Part shown: piece by piece, positions 8,818 to 14,962 of the stretch | Position numbering within the stretch: position 1 is the stretch's first letter | Layout: each line of letters starts with the position of its first letter | Virus record (IMG/VR): IMGVR_UViG_3300008110_000847 | Span: 1 to 30,052 of that record | Length of the DNA stretch: 30,052 bases | Reading direction: 5' to 3' (one strand) | Source of the DNA: a virus | The notes under the pieces: generated by a model | What the model saw: only the letters and a program-made list of their open reading frames with translations | What the model was told of the DNA's origin: nothing | Databases searched by the model: none | Translations under genes and position numbers: made by a program

Positions 8818-8846
8818 CTAAATAATTATGCAACACAAAGGTTGCA
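8818..8846 (+). promoter_or_regulatory. late-promoter-like box and hairpin in folE leader
   Basis: CTAAATA (8818-8824) is followed by the perfect inverted repeat TGCAAC-ACAAAG-GTTGCA (8829-8846; 6-bp stem, 6-base loop). No U-tract follows, so it is unlikely to be a terminator. A transcript starting just after the box would carry the hairpin at its 5' end. The folE SD AAGGAAGGAAA begins at 8870. Confidence 0.35.
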
Positions 8847-8885
8847 AATTTCAAAAATTTAATCCGTGTAAGGAAGGAAATCAAA

Positions 8886-9566
8886 ATGAGTTATAACAAA
8901 ACTAAAACCGATCCAGAACTGGGTCAAAAAGTTCATGAATATCTAGTAAAAATGGGAGTTGAAACTCCTATGAAACCTAATAATTGGGAACGCAAACAAA
9001 AAATTGAAGCTATTGAGGGTTACTTTCATCAGATCATGAAAACCTTAGGGTTAGATATGAGTGATGATAGTTTAATTGAAACGCCTACTAGGGTAGCCCG
9101 GATGTATGTCAACGAAATCTTTTGGGGCTTAGATTACGAGGCATTCCCTAAATGTACAACAGTTGACAACAAAATGAAGTACAATGAAATGGTAGTTGAG
9201 CGTAATGTCAACGTACAAAGTAATTGTGAACATCACTTTGTAGTTATTGACGGGCTTGCTACAGTAGCATATGTACCTAAACAAAAAGTATTAGGCCTAA
9301 GTAAAATCAATCGCATTGTAGAATATTTTAGTAAACGACCACAAATACAAGAACGGTTGACTGAACAAATTTTCCATGCACTTTGTTTCATACTTGAAAC
9401 AGAGGATGTTGCTGTTATGATTGACGCACAACATTACTGTGTGCGTTCAAGAGGTGTTGAGGATACAGGTAGTTCTACTGTTACAGTTCGCTTAGGTGGT
9501 GGATTTAAATCTGATCCAGCAGCGAGAAATGAATTCTTAAGCATTGCTAGAATGGGTAAATCATGA
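8886..9566 (+). CDS. folE: GTP cyclohydrolase I (FolE)
   Basis: Converts GTP to 7,8-dihydroneopterin triphosphate, the first step of both folate and 7-deazaguanine synthesis. The protein has 226 aa. Conserved features are ETPTRVARMY (65-74), the zinc motif CEHH (C114, H117), GLSKINRIVEYFSKRPQIQERLT (137-159), and HYCVRSRG (H183, C185 third zinc ligand, R188), followed by GSSTVTVRLGGGF. All expected catalytic residues are present, so it should be active. With QueD and QueE nearby, the product is best explained as feeding 7-deazaguanine synthesis for DNA. The N-terminal 35 residues are an extension typical of this enzyme. A 4-base overlap (ATGA) leads to the next ORF. Confidence 0.95.
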   Translation: MSYNKTKTDPELGQKVHEYLVKMGVETPMKPNNWERKQKIEAIEGYFHQIMKTLGLDMSDDSLIETPTRVARMYVNEIFWGLDYEAFPKCTTVDNKMKYNEMVVERNVNVQSNCEHHFVVIDGLATVAYVPKQKVLGLSKINRIVEYFSKRPQIQERLTEQIFHALCFILETEDVAVMIDAQHYCVRSRGVEDTGSSTVTVRLGGGFKSDPAARNEFLSIARMGKS

Positions 9567-9727
9567 TCATTGCAATTACTATATTAACCTTTCTAGTTTT
9601 TTGTGGTTTTATAGTATTGTTTATGAACTTACCAGGTTGCACTGGTAGCTGCCTACAAGGCAGATACAAATGTGATTGTCCTTTAAGGAAAGATAAAGAT
9701 GATATTCGACAAGATAAAAGACCTTAA
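9563..9727 (+). CDS. small membrane protein with Cys cluster, 54 aa
   Basis: Begins at ATGA overlapping the folE stop. Residues 1-23 form one hydrophobic helix (IIAITILTFLVFCGFIVLF). A cysteine-rich segment PGCTGSCLQGRYKCDCP follows, with four Cys spaced C-x3-C-x6-C-x-C, and the tail is charged. It may be a membrane anchor with a metal- or disulfide-bound head. The 3' end overlaps the next gene by 29 bases, which is unusual here and lowers confidence. No family recognised. Confidence 0.5.
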   Translation: MIIAITILTFLVFCGFIVLFMNLPGCTGSCLQGRYKCDCPLRKDKDDIRQDKRP

Positions 9728-10169
9728 ATCTAAAGGCGTAAAAATAGGTATTACATTTAGTACATTTGATTTACTACATGCAGGACATATTGCTATGCTT
9801 GCAGAAGCAAAAAATCATTGTGATTATTTGATTGCAGGATTGCAAACTGATCCTACTATAGATAGACCAGAAACAAAAAATAAACCAGTTCAAAGTATCG
9901 TTGAAAGACAAATACAATTATCAGCATGTAGATTCGTTGATGAGGTAGTTGTGTATCAAACTGAACAGGATTTGATAGATATATTGTTGACATTACCCAT
10001 TGATGTGCGTATACTAGGTGTTGAATACAAAGGTAAAGAATTTACTGGTGATGCAGCATGTCAAATAAAAGGTATAGAAATAATTTATAATGGTCGTGAC
10101 CATAGTTTTAGTTCCAGTAATTTACGCAAACGTGTTGCAGAAGCACAAGAACAAAAACAAAAATGGTAA
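9699..10169 (+). CDS. cytidylyltransferase-like nucleotidyltransferase
   Basis: 156-aa member of the HxGH nucleotidyltransferase superfamily (TagD / RfaE C-domain / glycerol-3-phosphate cytidylyltransferase type). STFDLLHAGH (21-30) contains the H27-x-G-H30 motif, followed by the LIAGLQTD strand. R-Q-I-Q-L-S-A lies mid-protein, and SSSNLRKR near the C-terminus takes the place of the second nucleotide-binding motif. Such enzymes join a phosphorylated alcohol or sugar to CMP or AMP. I infer a CDP- or ADP-activated intermediate, perhaps a donor for one of the neighbouring glycosyltransferases. Substrate is undetermined. SD AAGGAAAGA lies before the ATG. Confidence 0.8.
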   Translation: MIFDKIKDLKSKGVKIGITFSTFDLLHAGHIAMLAEAKNHCDYLIAGLQTDPTIDRPETKNKPVQSIVERQIQLSACRFVDEVVVYQTEQDLIDILLTLPIDVRILGVEYKGKEFTGDAACQIKGIEIIYNGRDHSFSSSNLRKRVAEAQEQKQKW

Positions 10170-10172
10170 ATA

Positions 10173-10373
10173 ATGAAGTTAAAGCCTTGCCCCTTCTGTG
10201 GTAATGACTTAAATCAACAAGATTTTTGGCATGAAACAGTTTACCCATACAATAGACAAAAAACTATTTGGTCAGTAAACTGTGCTGAAGAAGTGGGAGG
10301 GTGTTCTGCACAGATGTTCGCTGATAGTGTAGAAGAAGTAGTAGAAAAATGGAACAAAAGACAGCGGTCTTAG
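10173..10373 (+). CDS. Lar-like zinc-finger protein, 66 aa
   Basis: Starts KLKPCPFCGN (3-11), the signature opening of the Lar restriction-alleviation family (LKPCPFCG). Further Cys residues lie in VNCAEEVGGCSAQ, and the C-terminus EEVVEKWNKR matches the conserved A-x-x-x-W-N-x-R ending. Four Cys would bind one zinc. The Rac prophage Lar protein lessens host restriction by stimulating modification; many phage relatives have only the zinc module, so the activity is inferred from family. No strong SD is visible, and the start follows the preceding stop by 3 bases (TAAATAATG). Confidence 0.75.
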   Translation: MKLKPCPFCGNDLNQQDFWHETVYPYNRQKTIWSVNCAEEVGGCSAQMFADSVEEVVEKWNKRQRS

Positions 10374-10430
10374 ACATTCATCCCGCTATATTAAATTCTG
10401 CATGTCTTGCTAATAGAGGAGACATAAACA

Positions 10431-11021
10431 ATGGCAAATCAAACAATACATTACATAGATGTAGCAAACATGAGCCCAGAAGAAGCGTCAATTCATCTGG
10501 AAAGTATTAGACAAAAATATGCTAATAAATTCAGAAGTTACAAATATACTAGCACTAAAGAATATCACGATAGTTTTCCATGCGCATATCGTCAATGGCG
10601 TGCGGATAGCCATTGCAATCTAATTCATGGTTATAGTTTTAGTATGAAGTTTTATTTTGGTACAGATCAACTAGATGTTCGTAATTGGGCAGCAGACTAC
10701 GGTGGTCTAAAAGAATTAAAAAAGATATTAGAAGATCAGTTTGACCATACATTACTTGTAGCACAAGATGACCCAGAACTGGAAACATTTAAACTACTAC
10801 AAGAAAAGAAAATGGCTAAATTGACCATATTACCACGTTTAGGGTGTGAAGGTTTAGCCGATATGCTTTACAAGTATGTCAATGGCGTGTATATTCCTGA
10901 TATGTGGGGAGAAGGGGAAGCAAATAGACTTTGGTGTTATCGTGTAGAAGTGCGTGAGACACAAAGTAATATGGCTTTTAGAGAAGGACACCGTGAATGG
11001 AATGAGGATTTATTTTCATGA
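10431..11021 (+). CDS. queD: 6-carboxytetrahydropterin synthase-like (QueD)
   Basis: 196-aa PTPS/QueD family enzyme, expected to turn dihydroneopterin triphosphate into 6-carboxy-5,6,7,8-tetrahydropterin, the second step to 7-deazaguanine. Recognisable parts are FPCAYRQW (49-56), HCNLIHGYSF (61-70) with catalytic-type C62, FDHTLLV (104-110, the D-H pair), CEGLADML (139-146, Glu helix) and RVEVRETQSN (171-180). Canonical QueD binds zinc through A-A-H and H-G-H; here the positions read Y53, H66 and Y68, so two of three His are replaced by Tyr. Either metal binding is altered or other His supply ligands. SD AGGAG (10417-10421) precedes the ATG by 9 bases. It overlaps the phosphoribosyltransferase by 4 bases. 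Confidence 0.87.
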   Translation: MANQTIHYIDVANMSPEEASIHLESIRQKYANKFRSYKYTSTKEYHDSFPCAYRQWRADSHCNLIHGYSFSMKFYFGTDQLDVRNWAADYGGLKELKKILEDQFDHTLLVAQDDPELETFKLLQEKKMAKLTILPRLGCEGLADMLYKYVNGVYIPDMWGEGEANRLWCYRVEVRETQSNMAFREGHREWNEDLFS

Positions 11022-11566
11022 AAACTTCAGTTAGTTATGAAGAAATTGAATCACATTGCTTAGCCATAGCAAAACAAATGAGCAAAGACAAATGGGTACC
11101 TGATTACATTGTAGGTATCACCCGTGGTGGATTATTACCTGCCGTTTTATTAAGCAATTGGTTTGAGTGTAAAATGCATACATTAGCAGTTAGTTTGCGT
11201 GACAATTCTGATACTGAAAGTAATTGCTGGATGGCTGAAGATGCAATTGGTTATGTACCATTTGAAGAACGAGGTGTCTTTGGAGCAGAAATTGATCCTT
11301 CTTACCGTAAAAACATACTAATCGTTGATGATATCAATGATACTGGTGCAACATTAAATTGGATTAAGATGGATTGGCAACAGAATTGTTTACCTAGTCA
11401 TAGTGCATGGGATAGTGTGTGGAATAACAATGTAAGAGTAGCGACATTATATAATCGTTGGTCAAGTAAGAGTGAACTGCCAGTTGACTATACAGGTGTG
11501 TTTGTTCATTTGGATAATGATCCTGGTTGGATAGTGTTTCCTTGGGAAAAATGGGCTAGTGAATAA
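11018..11566 (+). CDS. phosphoribosyltransferase (PRTase type I)
   Basis: 182-aa type I phosphoribosyltransferase. Diagnostic are GITRGGLLPAVLLS (33-46, the PPi loop region) and the PRPP-binding motif ILIVDDINDTGATL (100-113) with D104/D105. The fold suits purine salvage enzymes such as xanthine-guanine PRTase, and FVHLDNDPGWIVFPWE near the C-terminus resembles the W-I-x-F-P-W-E ending of that group. It is translationally coupled to queD (ATGA). In this setting it could salvage guanine released by the DpdA exchange, or act on a deazapurine base; that link is inference. Confidence 0.85.
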   Translation: MKTSVSYEEIESHCLAIAKQMSKDKWVPDYIVGITRGGLLPAVLLSNWFECKMHTLAVSLRDNSDTESNCWMAEDAIGYVPFEERGVFGAEIDPSYRKNILIVDDINDTGATLNWIKMDWQQNCLPSHSAWDSVWNNNVRVATLYNRWSSKSELPVDYTGVFVHLDNDPGWIVFPWEKWASE

Positions 11567-11578
11567 TAAGGATTTTAT

Positions 11579-11803
11579 ATGAACGAAAACTTTGAAAAAG
11601 TATTAAAAGAATCTACTTATGATATATTAGGTGTGCCACAAGTAGATCAAAAGAAATTTACTAAGTTAATTATTGAAGAATGCATTAAATTAATGCATGA
11701 GCAAGAAAGAATTCCAGAAGGATTTTTTTATGCTAAAAATGCAAATATACATGAACTTGTTATTAAACAACATTTCGGAGTTGAAGATGAACGAGCGAGT
11801 TAA
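11579..11803 (+). CDS. small helical protein, paralog 1 of 3
   Basis: 74 aa, all-helical by appearance. KLIIEECIKLMHEQE followed by ELVIKQHFGVEDE is the same pattern seen in the genes at 11787 and 12821 (L-I-[IV]-x-E-C-[IM] then I-x-x-x-F-G). SD AAGGATTTTAT precedes the ATG. It overlaps the next paralog by 17 bases. Members of this type are frequent in T4-like marine phages with no known role. Confidence 0.7.
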   Translation: MNENFEKVLKESTYDILGVPQVDQKKFTKLIIEECIKLMHEQERIPEGFFYAKNANIHELVIKQHFGVEDERAS

Positions 11804-12014
11804 AGAACTAATGGTTAACCATGGTCTTCACAAGTATATAACTGAAGATTGTCAACACAGAATGGAACTTCTTGCTGAGTTGATTGTTAGAGAATGTATG
11901 CGTATGTGCGAGGTTACGGAGATGAGTTTTGTGACTCATGATTGTGATGTTGAGGCATCGGGTGCAATTACTGTTAAACAATTTATTGCTGAACATTTTG
12001 GAGTTGAAGAATGA
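11787..12014 (+). CDS. small helical protein, paralog 2 of 3
   Basis: 75 aa. I use ATG 11787, preceded by CGGAG and aligned with the starts of its paralogs; an earlier in-frame ATG at 11697 would overlap the previous gene by over 100 bases. It contains LLAELIVRECMRMCE and ends VKQFIAEHFGVEE, matching paralogs at 11579 and 12821. The Cys residues are spaced like a possible metal or disulfide pair but are not strictly shared. It overlaps the lipoprotein gene by 4 bases (ATGA). Function unknown. Confidence 0.7.
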   Translation: MNERVKELMVNHGLHKYITEDCQHRMELLAELIVRECMRMCEVTEMSFVTHDCDVEASGAITVKQFIAEHFGVEE

Positions 12015-12568
12015 ATATTAAGCTAATTGTAATGACCTTTTTGCTTAGTGCTTGTTCATTGACTAGTTTTAAAGATAAGACTACTCAAAATTCACCTCCA
12101 ATTGAAAAGAGAAATAGTCACAGTAACGCAAACACCAACATCAATAATACAAATGCAATTGTAAATAAAATTGATGAACCTGTTATAGAAGTACGTAAAG
12201 AAAAAATCACTGATTCAGCCGATCCTAATAAACTATTTAAGAACTATTCAATTTATTTTGATTTAGATGAGTATACAGTAAAAGACAAATTTTTACCTAT
12301 AATTAAACAACATGCCGACTTTCTTGTTAAAAATCCTGATCATTTTGTGTTTATAGAAGGTCATACAGATGAGCGAGGTGGTGCAGAGTATAATGTGGCA
12401 TTAGGTCAAAAAAGAGCAAACGCTGTTAGAGTCCTATTGTTATTACATGGAGTGAAAGAAAATCAACTAGAAGCTTATTCATATGGATTTCTCAAACCTA
12501 AAGCATTCGGTTCTAATGAAGAAGCATGGAGTCAAAATCGCCGTGTTGACTTTTTTTACAAAAATTAA
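12011..12568 (+). CDS. Pal-like OmpA-domain lipoprotein
   Basis: 185-aa lipoprotein. Residues 1-15 (MNIKLIVMTFLLSAC) form a signal peptide with lipobox L-S-A-C, so C15 would be lipidated. A low-complexity Asn/Ser/Thr-rich linker of about 50 residues follows. The C-terminal domain is OmpA/Pal-type: SIYFDLDEYTV, then FVFIEGHTDERGGAEYNVAL, and QNRRVDFFY at the end. In Pal this domain binds diaminopimelate-containing peptidoglycan. A phage-made copy could modify the envelope of the infected cell, for example in lysis timing, superinfection exclusion or vesiculation; these are inferences. It probably derives from a Gram-negative host. It is ATGA-coupled to the upstream paralog. Confidence 0.88.
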   Translation: MNIKLIVMTFLLSACSLTSFKDKTTQNSPPIEKRNSHSNANTNINNTNAIVNKIDEPVIEVRKEKITDSADPNKLFKNYSIYFDLDEYTVKDKFLPIIKQHADFLVKNPDHFVFIEGHTDERGGAEYNVALGQKRANAVRVLLLLHGVKENQLEAYSYGFLKPKAFGSNEEAWSQNRRVDFFYKN

Positions 12569-12595
12569 AAATTACTTAACATTTTGGAGTTATAA

Positions 12596-12817
12596 ATGAA
12601 AACATTTGATACATTTGAACAAGTAGAAGGCATGAATGGTTGCATGAAAAGGCCAATAGTAGTTCATGCTACACAAATTAATGAAGAATTTAGAGTAGAC
12701 ACATTAGAAGGTAATTACAAACAAGGTAAGCCAGGTGATTATCTAATGCGCGGTATAGACGGTGAACTCTATATTTGTGACAGAGAAATTTTTGAAAAAA
12801 CTTATGATTGGGTATAA
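12596..12817 (+). CDS. conserved phage protein (PGDYLMRGIDGELY family), 73 aa
   Basis: Contains RPIVVHATQI, then FRVDTLEGNYKQGKPGDYLM, and ELYICDREIFEKTYDWV. This is the pattern of a widespread small phage family (P-x-x-V-x-A-x-Q ... G-D-[YW]-[LI]-[MI]-x-G-x-x-G-E-x-Y-x-[CI] ... I-F-x-x-T-Y). It appears in many unrelated phages and has no known biochemical function; it looks like a small beta-rich domain. SD TTGGAG lies about 7 bases before the ATG. Confidence 0.8.
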   Translation: MKTFDTFEQVEGMNGCMKRPIVVHATQINEEFRVDTLEGNYKQGKPGDYLMRGIDGELYICDREIFEKTYDWV

Positions 12818-12820
12818 CTC

Positions 12821-13096
12821 ATGAATATAAAAATTCAAGAAGTTGCTGACAAGGCAAAAGAATTAGTGCCTAAAGGTATACTTAGCGTAGAACATTGGAT
12901 AGATCAATACAATTTAATCTTTGCTGAATTAATAATTAAAGAATGCATTGAGTGTTGTGGTAGTCAAGCAGATAAACAAACCATTCGTAAAAGATTTGGT
13001 TTACCTGTAGAAAGCAATATTAAGTATCCTGGTGTTGACCCAAGTGGCAGCATAGAATCACAATACAATCGTGAATATAACATACCAAAAACATGA
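12821..13096 (+). CDS. small helical protein, paralog 3 of 3
   Basis: 91 aa. FAELIIKECIECCGSQADKQ followed by IRKRFGLPVE repeats the pattern of the genes at 11579 and 11787, with an extra C-terminal segment (YPGVDPSGSIESQYNREYN). It starts 3 bases after the preceding stop and overlaps the MazG-like gene by 4 bases. Function unknown. Confidence 0.7.
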   Translation: MNIKIQEVADKAKELVPKGILSVEHWIDQYNLIFAELIIKECIECCGSQADKQTIRKRFGLPVESNIKYPGVDPSGSIESQYNREYNIPKT

Positions 13097-13371
13097 ACAA
13101 TAAAACCGAAGAAGCATTAGGTATTCTACAAGAAGAATGTGCTGAAGTTATTGTAGAAGCCAGTAAAATTCGTCGTTTTGGATTAGAAACAGCACACTAC
13201 AAATCAGACATGAACCGCACTCACAGAGCAATGTTAGAAATGGAATTAGGTGATGTACTAGCATTAGTAGATATTCTGTTAGAACAGGGGATATTAGATC
13301 AGGATAGACTTGATCTATATAAGCAACAGAAAAAAGATAAACTTAAATTATGGTCAAAAATATATGAGTAA
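13093..13371 (+). CDS. MazG-like nucleotide pyrophosphohydrolase
   Basis: 92-aa all-alpha NTP pyrophosphatase of the MazG/phage type. The metal-binding motifs are EECAE (E14, E15, E18) and EMELGDVLALVD (E51, D54), matching the E-E-x-x-E ... E-x-x-D pattern. It may hydrolyse (d)NTPs or ppGpp-like nucleotides. In a deazaguanine cluster it could also influence the dGTP/GTP pool, which is inference. It overlaps queE by 8 bases (ATGAGTAA). Confidence 0.85.
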   Translation: MNNKTEEALGILQEECAEVIVEASKIRRFGLETAHYKSDMNRTHRAMLEMELGDVLALVDILLEQGILDQDRLDLYKQQKKDKLKLWSKIYE

Positions 13372-14212
13372 AATTAAAGTAGCAGAATTATTTTATAGTA
13401 TTCAAGGTGAGGGTAGATTTATGGGTGTGCCCTCAGTTTTTCTGCGCACATATGGTTGTAATTTTAAATGTGCTGGTTTCGGTATGCCTAAAGGTCAATG
13501 TTCATCTGAAGCAGATAATATTGCAGAACGCATCAATGAGTTTAAATTCTATCATGAATTACCATTAGTAAGCACAGGGTGCGATAGTTATGCAAGTTGG
13601 CATCCCAAATTTAAAGACCTTAGTGCAATGTATGATACAGATGTAATTGTAGAAGCAATTATTGGTTCATTACCATACAAAGAATGGCGTGATGAACATC
13701 TTGTTATTACAGGTGGTGAACCACTATTAGGATGGCAACGTAGCTACCCTGAATTACTAGAGCAGCCTAAAATGAAAAAATTAAAGGATATCACCTTTGA
13801 AACTAACGGCACACAAAAATTACAACCAGACTTTAAATTGTATTTGTATAAATGGACACACAAGAAAGGTTATCATAATTTAACTTTTAGCGTGAGTCCT
13901 AAATTAAGTGTGAGTGGAGAGAGTAGAGATGAAGCTATTCGCCCTGATATTGTTAGAGAGTACGAAGATTTAGGTCATACTTATTTAAAATTTGTTGTAG
14001 CAACAAAAGACGATGTTGATGAGGCACTAGAAGTTATTGAATTATACAAGAAAGAAGGATTCGGTGGTCATGTATACTTGATGCCCGTAGGTGGTGTTGA
14101 AAGTGTGTATACATTAAACAACAGAACTGTCGCAGAGCTTGCAATGAAACATGGTTTGCGTTATAGTGATAGATTACAAGTACCTTTATTTAAAAACGAG
14201 TGGGGAACATGA
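13364..14212 (+). CDS. queE: 7-carboxy-7-deazaguanine synthase-like radical SAM (QueE)
   Basis: 282-aa radical SAM enzyme, expected to make 7-carboxy-7-deazaguanine from carboxytetrahydropterin. QueE features: ELFYSIQGEGRFMGVPSVFL (8-27), GGEPLLGW (117-124), FETNGTQ (145-151) and SVSPKLS (176-182). The iron-sulfur motif is unusual. Canonical C-x3-C-x2-C-D-T is split: C32-x3-C36 is followed by AGFGMP and a segment of about 36 residues before GCDSYASW, where C73 would be the third ligand (C46 is an alternative). ATG 13364 lies inside the MazG-like stop region; an in-frame ATG at 13310 would overlap it by 62 bases. The next gene starts at ATGA on the queE stop. The assignment is supported by FolE and QueD nearby. 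Confidence 0.87.
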   Translation: MSKIKVAELFYSIQGEGRFMGVPSVFLRTYGCNFKCAGFGMPKGQCSSEADNIAERINEFKFYHELPLVSTGCDSYASWHPKFKDLSAMYDTDVIVEAIIGSLPYKEWRDEHLVITGGEPLLGWQRSYPELLEQPKMKKLKDITFETNGTQKLQPDFKLYLYKWTHKKGYHNLTFSVSPKLSVSGESRDEAIRPDIVREYEDLGHTYLKFVVATKDDVDEALEVIELYKKEGFGGHVYLMPVGGVESVYTLNNRTVAELAMKHGLRYSDRLQVPLFKNEWGT

Positions 14213-14439
14213 TAGGACCAGACACAAGATACACGTGGGATCCATATGCATACTTTGCTGACAACGCTGTATGGAGTTGGCAGTTTGCATGGTTACCACA
14301 TCGTTGTGAATTATCAAATAAACTTATTTGGTTAAAATACGCATACAGGGGTGAAGCAATAATTAATGATTACCCAGAACCAATAATAGTTCGTTGGCGT
14401 AATACTGATGATCATATTTTAAAATTAATACGGCAATAA
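14209..14439 (+). CDS. hypothetical aromatic-rich protein, 76 aa
   Basis: Starts at ATGA overlapping the queE stop; a GTG at 14200 is a less likely alternative. It is unusually rich in Trp and Tyr (YTWDPYAYFADNAVWSWQFA), with SNKLIWLKYAYRG and PIIVRWRNTDDHILKL near the end. The S-x-x-x-I-W-L-K-Y-A-Y-R-G segment resembles small conserved proteins of marine T4-like phages, of unknown function. Confidence 0.7.
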   Translation: MIGPDTRYTWDPYAYFADNAVWSWQFAWLPHRCELSNKLIWLKYAYRGEAIINDYPEPIIVRWRNTDDHILKLIRQ

Positions 14440-14455
14440 TTTAAAGGAGAAAGAA

Positions 14456-14962
14456 ATGGCACAATGGCGAATAGAACCAAGTTGGAAAAAATCAATAGTT
14501 GAAAGAGAATACTATCATAAAGGTGATAATACTGTTATAGTTGAAATAGGATGGCGTTGGGGAACATTTGAATGTGAAACTGAAGATGAGAATGTTCCAG
14601 AAATTTCCGTAGGTGACAATTTATGGGACTGCGGCTACGATGTAGAATTGATAGAAACATGGGACGGATGTTGGGAAGAACATTACATGGATGATTGTGA
14701 TGAAGAAACACGTGAGTGGTTAGAAGAATTTTTTGAAGAAAATAGTTATTATGAACTTGAAGACCAAGAAGGTTGGGTACGAGGTGATAATGAAATGATT
14801 ATTGATTGTGATCCTGTTTTTACTAGACTTGATGGTCCTAATGAAGGTAAACAATACGGATCCGACGGAGAAGAAATCAAAGAAGAAACAAAAGAACCAG
14901 TTGCTGAATCAGCAAAATTAAATCCTAATGCAGTATGGCCTTTTCCTAATTCAGAAGAATGA
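14456..14962 (+). CDS. highly acidic Trp-rich phage protein, 168 aa
   Basis: Strongly acidic, with runs such as CWEEHYMDDCDEETREWLEE, and rich in Trp/Tyr. Beta-like N-terminal segment (NTVIVEIGWRWGTFECE), acidic middle, then a low-complexity KEETKEPVAES linker and PNAVWPFPNSEE tail. No catalytic motif seen. The charge and size would suit a DNA-mimic or protein-binding factor, but this is speculation. SD AAAGGAGAAAG lies just before the ATG. It overlaps the glycosyltransferase gene by 4 bases. Confidence 0.75.
   Translation: MAQWRIEPSWKKSIVEREYYHKGDNTVIVEIGWRWGTFECETEDENVPEISVGDNLWDCGYDVELIETWDGCWEEHYMDDCDEETREWLEEFFEENSYYELEDQEGWVRGDNEMIIDCDPVFTRLDGPNEGKQYGSDGEEIKEETKEPVAESAKLNPNAVWPFPNSEE

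Noticed and set aside
3933-14212. QueC, QueF or an amidotransferase in the deazaguanine cluster
   Set aside because: No S-G-G-x-D-S PP-loop motif or QueF-type sequence is present in any reading frame I judged real. The phosphoribosyltransferase and cytidylyltransferase do not fit these roles.
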